DNA of 64,000 bases from positions 1 through 64,000 of the forward strand of contig JBANDB010000004.1 in assembly GCA_037576215.1 (NCBI GenBank), in the 5' to 3' direction. Source of the DNA: Armillaria gallica (taxonomy: Eukaryota > Basidiomycota > Agaricomycetes > Agaricales > Physalacriaceae). Both the position numbers and the translations under genes were made by a program. The notes beneath the pieces were generated by a model. That model ran no database searches. It saw only the letters and a list, made by a program, of their open reading frames with translations, and was not told the DNA's origin. This document shows, piece after piece, positions 34,862 to 46,232 of the stretch. Within the stretch, counting starts at the first letter, position 1. Each line of letters opens with the position of its first letter.

Positions 34862-35205
34862 GTTAATTTGTTAGGTACTCTCGCGAAGTAGATTTCCACC
34901 TTTAAATGTTCAACACGTTAACATTTCGTGGTCATGGCTCATCTACGCCTACTTGTGGACAGTCTCTACCGTCGGCAATCACACCATCCGCCGGAGTCAT
35001 CGTTCCATCAATTTCTCCCAGACCGGCCGTCTCTCCTTTAGTCTTTAAGCCAAATCTACGCCACCGCCGGATACCCAAGTCCGAGTCGTTGTTGTTTCAA
35101 GCACTCAGCAAAGATCATCTCCTGATTTCGTCGCATCTGCAGCCTGGTGTAGATGTGTTTGATAAGACACCTCTGGCCACGGATTTTGATATCATTCAGC
35201 CGTGA
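34862..35205. repeat. Duplicated 5' flank of the membrane-protein copies (first)
   Basis: Matches 42,874-43,196 at roughly 65-70 percent, beginning TAATTTGTTAGGYACYCTYG. In both copies the minus strand reads protein-like in one frame (DLGIRRWRRFGLKTK, then PADGVIADG here; DLGVQGKRTFCLKAK, then PADSVIGNG there), so it may be a shared remnant of another gene lying upstream and antisense. Function unrecognised. Confidence 0.55.
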
Positions 35206-35456
35206 TACAACAACTTGGTGCTAGACATCCACCATTCGGGCGAGGCTTTGTGGCCGACGCGTCGTAACACAGAGCTGTATCCGACCACTTTATTCTCCCT
35301 GCTGATCTTTCAATGCCTGCCTTATCAGCGCCCTTGACAGGATAGCGATATATCATCCCGTCTCCCAGACCACTGATGGATCGGGCGTTCAATTCTCTCT
35401 GAAGATATGGTGCATCCAAGATATGCGCCCTTTACCTCTAACTCTTCCCTCTCACC

Positions 35457-37246
35457 ATGCTCCTCATCCTCATCCTCATCCTTATTATGCAAGTCGTCTC
35501 CCCGAACGCCAGTATCATCACAAACAACTAACATCTAGTCCGCAGATGTTACCACTTCATCGTCTCGTACGCCAGCTTCACGTTCGACGACCCCCCAGAG
35601 TCCTTGATCGCAGGGATACCCGCAACAATAACCTGGCACCGCAAATCCGACGATCCAGATGACATATACTTCGAACGCCGAAACGTCATCTCCCAGTCTT
35701 CCGGGAACGGGGACTCCATACCCTCCCCGAGCGACACAACCCATCTTCAAGGGACGCTTATCGTGACTTTTCCTTCAGCGGGGTGCACCATATACGTACG
35801 GTCCCACAATGGACTACTCATCGTTTCCTGACCAATAGAAAATATCTCATCGAAGTGCTGGAAAGCCAAAAAACGATGTCATTGGGAGCTCCCATAGCCT
35901 CACCGTTGCCTCTCAGCCGTCGGTGTCGCAGAACAGTGAACGTAGTACTTCTGCGTTGACGCCGTCGTTTACGTGCGTACATCATACATATGCAATATTA
36001 TGCTCTCTTCACTCCACGCGGAACAGCTCCGTGTCTACTACTGCCAGTTCCCCACTGTGCGCCGATAGCCCTGCGAACGGTCCATTGATCTGATTATTAT
36101 CGTAGAACTCTCGCGTCGTCTGCATCTAATCTCCTGACAACAAGTACAGGTGCAACGACCCAGCTGTGAGCATTTCGCGAAGGGTGCTATGTGCACTGAT
36201 CTCAATGTTTTATCTTAGAACGTCCGCTAATCTACGGACAACAAGTTCAAGTGCTATAGGACCGAAACAATCAGCGTAAGAATCTATCGCTACCTTTAAT
36301 TGTGCGATTCCTGATTTGTCTCTAAGATATTATGTGTCATCCGTATCTAGTCCTACAAATTCTGTTACTATAGAGCAGAAGCCCTCTGCGGATGATCCCA
36401 TCATTTCAGGCTCCTCTGTGTACGGATCCGTTACTTCTTCCCTGAATTCTCATTGTTCTTATCATATCACAGAAGTATCGCGTCGTCCACATCCAGTCAA
36501 CCAACTGCTGGTGCCATAGCGCCGAACCCATCCGTGTACGGAATACATTGCTTCCATCCCTCAAAGCTATCATTCTCACCTATCTCCACAGATCATCGTC
36601 AAATTCGGATCGAAACCGCATCATCATCGGCGCAACCATCGGATCTCTTGCTTGCCTACTCCTTCTCGTAGGAATCGGAATATTTTTCGTCAGGCGAAGA
36701 CGCATACCGCCCTACGTCGAGATACTACCCTATCGACACTCAATAGTGTCGCTTTCTCCGCCAGATGACGAGGAAAGGAAGGAATCCATTTCTCCTGTGT
36801 TGGCTGGTGGAATGGTACAGTTATCCACAAACGTGATGGACATAAATTCGCAAGTGGTGGAACAGGATCTGGCGAGAGACCCGTTCGAAGATACGAGGAG
36901 AAATAGCCTCGGCGCGGTATCCATACCTTTGCCTGTCGATGCTCAAATATGTGGAAGCGCAAGAGAACAGGCATGTCCTGATCGAGAGGAAGTATCTCAA
37001 GCGCAGAACGCAGATACGGGAGGGAAGAGGAATACCCTCTGCACAGTCCCCGGACCTTTGCCTGTCGATCCCGGGAGTGCAGGCGAACAGGCAGGTCCTG
37101 ACGGAGAGGAAGCACCTCCAGCTGCCTTGGGTGTTATCGAGACCGAACTTCGGCAGCTCAAGACACAGGTTCATCAGATCCTCAGTGAGCGGGAGGCAGA
37201 ACGGGCTCAGGACGATCCCTTTGATCGGCCTCCTTCCTATTCGTAA
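35457..37246 (+). pseudogene. PPxY membrane family, copy II (probably frameshifted)
   Basis: Layout as in copy III: a hydrophobic start MLLILILILIMQ; extracellular exon FTFDDPPESLIAGIPATITW then DIYFERRNVISQSSGNGDS, ending VTFPSAGG at a GTGCAC donor; exon KYLIEVLESQ; several Ser/Thr-rich stalk exons; transmembrane helix IIIGATIGSLACLLLLVGIG (about 36,623-36,690); basic RRRR; and a tail with IETELRQLKTQVHQIL and RPPSYS-stop. The tail is fully open for over 200 codons. However, after VLESQ one base is missing relative to copy III (GCCAAAAAACG against GCCAAACGGACG, near 35,868), which shifts the frame ahead of the stalk. Unless splicing avoids it, no full-length protein is made. PPxY implies recruitment of a WW-domain ubiquitin ligase in family members. 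Confidence 0.65.
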
Positions 37247-38682
37247 ACACAGGAATCAGGATACAGAAGATTGGTATACCACCCGAAGTCGTGTTTTGAT
37301 TCATACTTGGGCGAGATGTTATTGTTCGTGGATATAGTACTAGTAGTTCCTTTCCTATCTATCGTCACCCCTTCCTACTCACTTTCACTCCTTACCGTGT
37401 ACTTGTTTCTACAAACTCCTGTCCTTACTTGAACATTGCGTATCCTGGTCGTTGTTACGCGTGTACCTCATTCGTTTAGATCTTATCTGCTATTATCCTA
37501 CTTGTAATTCTTCTGACGATACGATCGAGAAGTACACGCTTATTTATACGTACTATACAGTCTTTACATGATTAGCTATCTCAGGGACTGCCTCGAAAGC
37601 TTGAGCAAGTTTGGTCCCAGACTCAGAGCGAACTCGAGTTTAGAGAGAGAGAGAGAGATTGAACACCAAGCACCAGCTCAAAAACTTGGTCTCCAATCAC
37701 ATCTCAGAACCTTCAGCTCTTCCTAATGTCTGCTAACTCGTTTCGATCAACACACTGCAAGGGCTAAGAACCTAAAAGTTTCAAAATGAGATATTTGCGA
37801 GACAGCAAATACAAAAAACCCCTACCTTCACTGACGCGTGATACTCAGCAAGGTAACTGCAACTAGGGGTCATTCTTAAGCAATGTAGAGATGACTTTGG
37901 CTTCAACAAACATTTTGAGGTCCGCGATATCTATGGAGGGCTGAAGGTCTTCATATTTCTAAGTCGATAGAGAAACCTACCCTAGTCTGTGAGAAAACAT
38001 GCCTCACGCGGCATATGACTTGAGGCTCCGCGGTGAAGATTTGGGTGTGCTATAAGATATCGTTGTGATACGCGACGAACTAAGAAAGGTGATAGGTAAC
38101 TGACCCACTGGACCTTCGATACGTCTGAAAATGAAATAAAAGAAAAATACTTATTCGCAAAGTGCATGGCAGCGCCGTAGTAATATTATCCCACATCATA
38201 GCTGAGATCTGTGTTCATACTTCAGCACGGTCGGCAATGATATGTCTTTGGTGTGTGCTCTTCGTGTGTTTCTTCGTATTTCATGGACATTCGTATAGGC
38301 CATACATACCGGAGCCGATACCGCAGATTTCGAGTAATGGAACACCTTACGGCCTCAAGGATCGGGGACAGAAGGAAACGAGGATCCTCAGCGTAAGATT
38401 AGCGTTGTTAATTCAGCACGGGAACTGTCTTGCCGATCTCGGCGCCATGATGTCTGCGGAGCTTTAAGCTTGCCTGCCATTTACCGATTTTGCTACGTAT
38501 TCTTCTTTGTCAAGATACGCGAATGCAATCGTTGATTTCACCTTTACATGCATGCTGAAAGGTCTTCTCCCTCTCGACGTCAAGCTTGCATCAAGCTGAA
38601 GCTACTCAGATCAACTGCGAACTTTGAAGTTGCCTTGTGACTTCGAAACAACTTTGAAAACCTTGCACCAGTGCAGCGAAAC

Positions 38683-39793
38683 GGGCCAAGAGAATTCTGC
38701 GTTAGACATCTGCGTGGATGCGTTCAACTGCGTTCATCTGCGTTTGCGTGAGTTCAACTTTCATATGTTCGTGGGCCCGTCGATGCATTTAGATGCACGG
38801 TATCCTGATAGTCAGTACCATTTCAACAATACCGGTTAATTATGTTTTCTGTTGAATAATGACTTACTTTTCTGATTTTCCTGGAAATATCTCCGTGACT
38901 TAATATGATTTAAGAACAAAGGGTAATCGTCTACAAAGGCTATGAATGCATGCATGTTAGTCAGTCCTAGTCTCACAACGACTAGAGTACCGTTTTATGT
39001 CGAACTACTTGTGATCCCTTCGCTTTTCTCGACTTTGAGTAAATCAGGCACCTCTAAAATCAACGCAAAGACTCACGCATCTCAAAAATAAGTCACGCAT
39101 GCGTCCAAACATCGAACGCAAGCGTTGAGAAAGTGCACGCATGCGTTCCTTTTGAAAACGCATGCGTTCGAGATTAAACGCAAGTGTGTGACAGTTATGT
39201 GACAAATCTGCGTTCGGTGCGTTCGATGCGTTTAAGTCCGAGTTGAACTAGTTGACTTATGATCGCTTTGATTTCTCCCGCCCATATTTTCCTCTAGTCA
39301 CTCATTATAGGCAAGTATTTTATTTTTATGATGTATTCTGGTTGTGTATAGCTAGGTTGCTGTCAAGTCACTGTTTTGGAGCCATAATTTAGCTCAGTTT
39401 CTTCAGCTTGTTCCTTGAGAGAATGGACATGGTACCGTAGTCTGTACTGAAGGTTATTATACCTCATGGCCTCTAACACCTCTTGAAACCTCCGAGCGCT
39501 CTTACATCTAAAATTCCATCTCTTACATTAATGAATTCAACTGTATAGAGACTCTACCATGATGAAAAAAGTCAATTCTGGCGGGTGTCGATGTCCTGCT
39601 GGGTATAAATTTGATAGGCAGTAAGTCTTACTTATGCTGTAGCTAATAAAATAATTTTACAGGTGTCTATAAGCCCAAATTCACAAGACGCCCAACAAAC
39701 GCATCCATGTCACGCTCACGCGGACGTGACAAACGCATGCGTGAAAACGCAAACGCATGCACGCAAACGCAAACGCAGAATTCTACGTGCCCC
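38683..39793. mobile_element. Non-autonomous hAT-type transposon, 8-bp target duplication
   Basis: 1,111 bp flanked by perfect 8-bp direct repeats AGCGAAAC (38,675-38,682 and 39,794-39,801). Terminal inverted repeats begin GGGCCAAGAGAATTCTGCGT at the left and GGGGCACGTAGAATTCTGCG on the complement at the right. Subterminal regions are packed with TGCGTT/AACGCA and palindromic ACGCATGCGT motifs, a pattern usual for fungal hAT elements and thought to bind transposase. Removing the element and one repeat restores GTGCAGCGAAACTGTTGATAG, which aligns with the uninterrupted GTGTAGCAGGCCTGTGGATAG of block A at about 34,454. No transposase is encoded, so it would depend on one in trans. Confidence 0.88.
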
Positions 39794-39864
39794 AGCGAAA
39801 CTGTTGATAGTGACTATTCCTTGGGATTATTTTTACCGCTGTTAACTTCCAGTGCTTACATCAG

Positions 39865-40162
39865 CGGTAACGATCGATTGGCAAAATCAGCCACATTGTG
39901 ATTCTGTATGGCCCTACGGAGCTAGGTGGGTAATCCTTTTCAGCCCCAGGCAACTCAGCCGTCCCGTGTGCTTCTCAGTTGATGCGAGCAATACCGATTG
40001 GAAGATTTCCAGGGATTGTAACTTTGAGCTCGGGGTCACCGACGAGGGAGTCAGGGAGAGGAGGGCGTTAACCAGAATTGGTGATACGGCAAGTACAGGA
40101 TTTGATTTCTTTCTTCTTATTTTCATGGCTGTATATTTTGAGTAACATATCGTGCTGATGAT
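39865..40162 (+). pseudogene. Kinase-like remnant, copy 3
   Basis: Counterpart of the remnant at 34,527. After a CAG acceptor the sequence runs parallel to copy 2 (GCCCTACGGAGCTAGGTGGG against GCCCTATGGAGCTAGGTGGG), then an intron-like gap and an exon reading DASNTDWKISRDCNFELGVT. The DFE motif is no longer recognisable. The 3' flank matches that of the intact gene, which supports the assignment. Non-functional. Confidence 0.5.
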
Positions 40163-40165
40163 GAC

Positions 40166-42873
40166 CGAGTCTTCGCCCCGCAGACCAACATATCGAGGAA
40201 TTCCCTATACCGCAAAGCGTGATATATACACTGCGTAGTCGTACCGTATGTGTTTGACAAATCACCCTAAGTTTATTCTCTCATGACTTGACTGAACAGG
40301 AAGAATATGGAAGGGCAACGATAGGCCAGCCCTACACATCATTTCCTTCGTGCTGGTGTATTAAACTGCGCCAGTAAGTACAGTATATTCATATTTCCTA
40401 AATATTCAAAGATGCTCGTATTGATTCCGAGTCCTATGAATATAGGTTCTTCGGTCTTTATACCAACCTGAGACCGGATTTTTGATCGTCCAACACGGCA
40501 TTTGCCGCCGCATTCTACCTGGCCTTACCGTGGGAATTTATTGGCATCGTTCATCATTTTCCTGTGACTATTCTTCCTTTTCGGATTTCGCCCTCTTAAC
40601 GTCTACTCCGTTTACTTCACTGTGTTGTTACATCATTTCGTAGGCTGGCCCTCGTTCCCTTCTACTATGTCCTTAGGCTTCTTCCAGTTCCCTGTCTCCT
40701 CTGTTTCTTCCTCTGCTATCGTCGATGTACAATATCTTATGCTTGAAACCCCGTGGTCCTTGTCCTTCACTAGTTGTTTGACTGCGCATTGATGTTGATT
40801 TGGCTCTGATTCCTCTGAACACAGCCCGTTTGCTCTATTTCAACGAATGCGATCGGTTTTGGATTGTAGATGTATGGCACCAACAGAATGCTATGTGGAA
40901 GGGGTTGCATAAATCCCAACTCTTCGTTGAGGAGAACTATTGCTCTCATTATCGGCTTTGTTATGTCTTTTGCCCCCTCATGACTGCCAGTGTGACTTGC
41001 GCTGCTGCGACATTCCCAATCCTGAATAGTTGTGCTTTTGCTAGAATATATCTGCTTTCCTGACCATTAGAATAATATGCTCCTTGGTACTTGCTAGTGT
41101 GTGCTACACACCGTCTGTTCCCATCCTTGTCAACCTTGCCTCTGAGCCTCGGAGTCTGAGGTTGTGAACTATGTTCTCTTTTGTTAACACAAGGTCCAAT
41201 CAGAATTGTGCTCCTCATCTTGGGGGAAGAATTTCGGCCAGGGTGTCTATCGACGTGTCATGATCGCGTGATGGGAACTATGCCTGTTTTGGGCACATTC
41301 TTTTTGATCGAGTGACGAGTTCTTTTCTTTGCTGATTGCCGTCATCCATGTTGGCGTCTCGTCATCGACGGTGACGCTGAGCGTGATTCCTTTCCCGTTT
41401 TATTTCATTTTCTTACTGCTCATTCTCATCCTATCATTAATTTCGGTAATCAGCACGCCGGAGCTTGCCAGTCAGGCATCGTCAACACACCTTGTCATTG
41501 TAAACGTTGATACTTACGAATCCTCTCTAGATCGCCCTCAAAATCTTCTAGTTTCACTGATAGGAGTCAGGGGGATAAAGGTGTTTATCTTATTAATGAC
41601 GGATTCCTCGTTTTCTCAATTCTGCCAGGCTCGCTCGATCCTCAACGGCTCCCTCACGGCTCTATTCAAACAAGCGGCGTGCCGAATGGTATGTGATCTT
41701 CTCAGTCCCTCCACTTCCCCCTCACTCCATGTTTCCAGATGCTGCAGCTATTGACACTGAAGGTATACCTTTCGGGACTAAAAATCTCATCAACGTGGCG
41801 GAGAGTCTGAGCATGCGCATGAGGCCTTGAAGATGGGAAATTGGTTTCGGTAAGCACCTGCAAATACCTGGAGACTTCATGTTGAGCTAACACTTTTTGT
41901 TGTACCGACACAGACTCTGACTAAGATAGCGAATGGTACGGCGTCTCCTCCGATCCCGATCGCCAGTCCTACCTTTCAGTCTGCGGAGGCTAGGAAAACC
42001 ATCCGAGATGACTATCGTCGAACTTCATAGGCTCAGCGGACTAACGGAGTTAGGGATTTAAGTTAAGGGCCGTTTGGCTGGGGGGCAATGCTATTGGTAT
42101 GTGTTGTTCTCCTCGGCTCTGGTTTCATTACTGACATGGGCACATTTAGGGTGTTCATGAACGCAATGACGCAGATAGACCGACCGTAGGGCCATGTACT
42201 AGGTAAACTGTTACTTATTCTCCCTCAAACTTGGGCTAAACGGCGCTCGTACAAACAGTAATATTGAATATAATTGTGAGTACTACTTTACTCTGGGTAT
42301 ATGCAAGCTGACGGCTGGCTACAGTGATTTCTAACCAAGCAGAAGGTGTGACGAGTAACGGCGTGTGCGGCGAATGAGCGGGCGGACGGACGGAGTAATA
42401 TGGGTAGCACCACATGTAATTGGGTCAGAGATAGCGACTGGAGAGAGTAGGATGGGAATGACAGATGGGAGGAGCAAATCAACGGAAGCAGTTTGCGAGG
42501 TTCCATGGAGGTAGACGCGTCAACGGATGTATAGGAAGGAAAAACTTGGTGCGCTAATGGCTGACTCTGTTGGGACCGGGTCTGTTATAGTTGTAAGTGG
42601 CTTGGATGCATAACGACGCGCCTGTGGGTAAGGAAGGAAGGTTCTCATAATGACTGTTGTGCACTCTCATTTGAGTACGAAATTTCATTCTTTATTACAC
42701 CTGCTTGAAAAGATGATGCCAGTTACTCCAGCTACCCAATACTGTGACGGGTTTCGTGGGCCTTTGTCACCTGCAACACCAATACAACCCCACGATTCAT
42801 TGAAAGGAAGGGGAAAATGTGAAGAACATAGGACTCGGATAATGCCACTCGAATGCGATGGCCATCACATGCT
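40166..42873. other. No recognised gene; hydrophobic plus-strand fragments
   Basis: 2.7 kb. Plus-strand frames 40,800-41,063 and 41,329-41,754 contain hydrophobic runs (for example IPFPFYFIFLLLILILSLIS at about 41,390) and could be exons of a decayed multi-pass membrane protein, but I cannot join them or name a family. The rest, including 41,900-42,640, shows nothing. Confidence 0.4.
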
Positions 42874-43196
42874 AGTAATTTGTTAGGCACCCTTGCGAAG
42901 GAGGTTTCCGCGCTTGAACACTTTGACATGTCATGGTCATGACTATTCAAAGCAACCATGTGGGTGGTCTATACCGTTGCCAATCACACTATCTGCCGGG
43001 GCCATCCTCCCATCACTTTCTTCCAGAGCAACTTTAGCCTTCAAGCAGAATGTACGCTTTCCCTGGACGCCCAAATCCAAGGCGTCGTTGCCTCAAGCGC
43101 TCAAAAGATATCATCTCTTGATTTCATCGTATCTAAATCATGGTCTATGTTTCATAATACACCTTTAACCACGAATTTTGATCACTCAGCCTGAGG
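42874..43196. repeat. Duplicated 5' flank of the membrane-protein copies (second)
   Basis: Partner of 34,862-35,205, lying at the same distance upstream of copy III. It ends at TTTTGATCACTCAGCC, matching TTTTGATATCATTCAGCC there. The shared distance shows that the duplicated unit included at least 550 bp upstream of the membrane gene. Confidence 0.55.
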
Positions 43197-43424
43197 GCGG
43201 GGCTTTTAGACCAACGCTTAGTAACTTAGCGCTGTATCTCACCCACGTTGTCCTCCCTGCTGATCCTTCAATGCCTGCCGGATGAGCGCACTTGACATAA
43301 TATTGATATATCATCCTTCTCCCAGACCACTGATGGATCGGACGTTTAATTCTCTGCAAAGATATCGCACACCCAGGAGTATGCGTCGTTTACCTCGGAC
43401 CTCTCCTCTCTCTTCCTTCTCGCA

Positions 43425-45016
43425 ATGCTTCTCATCATCCTTATTATGCAAGTAGTCTACTAATACTGGTGCACATCGCAACAACTAACATCTATTCCGC
43501 AGATGTTACCAGTTCACCACAACGTACGGCTTCACGTTCGACGACCCTCCAGCGTCCCTAATCGCATGGATACCCACTGCCCTAACCTGGCACCGAAACT
43601 CCGACGATCCAAATGACATATACTTCGAACGCCGAAACGTCGTCTCCCAGTCTTCCGGGAACGGCGACTCTGTACCCTCCTCGAGCGATACAACCCAACC
43701 TCAAGGGACGCTTACCGTGACTTTTCCTTCAGCGGGGTGCGCCATATGCGTACGGTCCCACAATGGACTACTCATCTGTTTCTAACAAATAGAAGATACG
43801 TTATTGAAGTGTTGGAAAGCCAAACGGACGATGTCATTGGGAGTTCTCATAGCCTCACGGTTGCATCTCAAGTGCAGGACGATGGAAGTAGTACTTCCGC
43901 GACAGGCGCACCGTCGTTTACGTGCGTACATTATACCCATTCCCGACTATATTCAATGCTTATACTCAGCATGGAATAGCCCAGTGTCTACTACTACTAC
44001 AAGTTCCCCACTGTATGCTTTTAGTGAACGATGTTGTGTGTGTGGTTGGCTGATCTCAATGTTATCATAGAACGACCACATCGACTGGACCTAGTCCACA
44101 GACAACAAGTTCCAGCGGTATAGTCTCGAAACACTCAGCGTATGAATCTATTACCCCTACCGTTAATCGTGTGATTCATGATTTTACTCCCAGATATTAT
44201 GTGACATCCGCTTCTAGTCCGACAGCTTCTAGTGCTAGAGAGCAGAATTCCTCTGTGTATGATCCCATCATTTCGACCCCAACTGCGTACGAATCCATTA
44301 CGTCGTCTCTCAATTCTATTTATTGTTTACTTCCCCTTAGGAATCCCGCGTCATCCAGTCCACCATCCAGATCGGAAAGCCCAGGGTTAAACTCAAATCG
44401 ACACAATCAACTATCCATTATCATCGGCACAACCGTAGGATCTCTTGTCTTCCTACTCCTTCTCTTGGGAATTGGAATATTCTTTTTCACCGTGCGGAAA
44501 CGCGTACTACACTATCGACAATCAATAATATTGTTTCCTCCACCAGATGATGAGGGAAAAAGCGAATCTATTTATCCTGTGTTTGCTGTTGGAATGGCAC
44601 ACTCATCCACAAACATTAAGGATCCAGCGGGAAATGACAGGAGGAGAATTACCTTCGGCGAAGCATCCAGACCCTTCCCTGTCGATCCCCAAATAGGCGG
44701 AAGTGCAAGAAAACAAGCACGTCCTGGTCGACAGGAGGCTCCTCAATCGGGCAAAGGAAAGCGGATCAAATTTGCGAGATTGAAGAGAAATAACTTCTGC
44801 ACGGTGTCCGAACCTTTCCCGGTCGATTCCGGGAGCGCAAGAGAGCAGGCGAGTCCTGACGGGGAGGAAAGGCTGCGAGCCGCCTTGGATGATATAGAGA
44901 CTGAGGTTCTGAGGCTGAAGACACAGGTTTATCAGATCCTTATTCAACAGGAAGCTGAACGGGTTCAAGGCGGTCCTTTTGATCGCCCTCCATCCTATGC
45001 GGACACCACGTTCTGA
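43425..45016 (+). CDS. Single-pass membrane protein with PPxY tail (copy III)
   Basis: The best preserved tandem member; no named family recognised. Start candidate ATG 43,425 (MLLIILIMQ, a short signal-like lead) splices to FTTTYGFTFDDPPASLIAWI, PTALTWHRNSDDPNDIYFER and SQSSGNGDS, ending VTFPSAGG at a GTGCGC donor; the next exon is RYVIEVLESQTDDVIGSSHS. Several Ser/Thr-rich stalk exons follow, with a repeated theme PTAYESITS / HSAYESITP. The transmembrane helix (SIIIGTTVGSLVFLLLLLGI) spans about 44,411-44,490, then TVRKR. The tail has a coiled-coil-like IETEVLRLKTQVYQIL and RPPSYAD six residues before the stop at 45,014-45,016. Extracellular N-domain plus glycosylatable stalk plus PPxY suggests a surface protein whose turnover is controlled by a Rsp5-type ligase; that role is inference. 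Confidence 0.68.
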
Positions 45017-46232
45017 TATTCAGGAATTACGGTACGTTGGATTGGTCAACCACACGAAATCGTGTTGGCATACTTGGGCCAGATATTATTGTTCGAAGAT
45101 ACCCGTTCCTTTCGTATCAATCGTCACTCCTTGCCGCGTATGTATATCCACAAAGTCCTGTCTTTACTTTACCACTGCGTCATAGTCGCGCGTGTACGTC
45201 AGTCGTTTCGACCCTATCTGATACTACCTTACTTGTACGGTTCTTCAATAATTATATTAGATTCGATACAGCTGTTCTACATCCGTTGCGCCAGACTAAG
45301 CCTCTGTTTTATTTCCTTCTATCAATAATTACTCACGTAAATTGAAGTATTAGCGAGTGGATCTTCAAATAAGCTCCCTTTAACCATCGCCGCAACGGGT
45401 GTTGGGAAGAGACCTGAGACCCGAGGATGCCAACGCGCCTCAGAGGATAGAAATAGAGAAGTAAGACCCGTCGTGATCGTAGTGATGATATCGAGCAATG
45501 GAGCGATCAGCAAGGAAATGAGTAACGTGCAGTAGGCTTCATCCTGAGCTTTAGAGTTGTGCAATTGAACTCGAGGAAAACCTTGCGGCACATACAAGCT
45601 AATAATTTGAGAGTCCGATTCTTCGGATGCCAAGATACACGAATGACCAGATATAGAACGGGATGGAGCCGTATTTCCGTTGACTGATCTTTACAGCAGT
45701 TTCAATGCCTCATGTTCCGAGAAGCGACGAGGGCGTCCCACAATCTAACAGTTCGCGTCAACAGAATGATCTCGAATATTCGACCATCAGGGTAATGGCA
45801 AGGTCCGTATCGGAATCATCACTATGATTCAGATGAGCTGAAGAAGCATCACACACGGGTCGCCGTGGAAGCGGCCGATTATGACAAGATACTGAGGAGA
45901 TGTGGCGCCACTGGTGACGTCCGCTTTAGGGAAAGCTGTCGTATGAGCTTAGACGACGCGTCAGAGTACCCATGAGGTCACGAGCAATATCAGTAAGACG
46001 CGGTCACGGATGATCACGGGTCCTTAGTCACCCTTCTTTGTCAGTCGTCGGACAATCTTTCGGACTTATTTTCATCGGTCTAGGGATTTTCCGCATTTCT
46101 GGCACATGAAACTGCCTAATTTGGGGAGGTTCTTAGTCAAAGATTCCGGGGAAATGGCACAAAATAACGCGACCCGGACGTCAAAATGCGTTCTTTGTCT
46201 CTTACCATCATCACCGTTTTTTTTCACTCACC
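45017..46232. other. No recognised gene
   Basis: 1.2 kb between the membrane gene and the peroxiredoxin. A minus-strand frame at 45,322-45,633 (103 codons) has one hydrophobic run (LLISLLIAPLLDIITTITTG) and might be a small membrane protein, but there is no homology clue. The last 150 bp carry the peroxiredoxin promoter; a T-rich tract lies just before its ATG. Confidence 0.45.

Larger units (their letters stand above)
37590..40165 (+). repeat. Tandem-array block A' (kinase-like unit, copy 3, with insertion)
   Basis: Second copy of block A, interrupted at 38,683-39,793 by a hAT-type element. It begins with a GA-repeat stretch (GAGAGAGAGAGA at about 37,638-37,653) missing in block A. Its 3' end (TTTTCATGGCTGTAT, TTTTGAGTAACATATCGTGC, 40,119-40,160) matches the 3' flank of the intact kinase-like gene at 30,918-30,955, which shows that all three units share one ancestor. 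Confidence 0.75.

Noticed and set aside
37590..37660. GA dinucleotide run as a microsatellite of interest
   Set aside because: Only about eight units; it is a minor difference between duplicated blocks.
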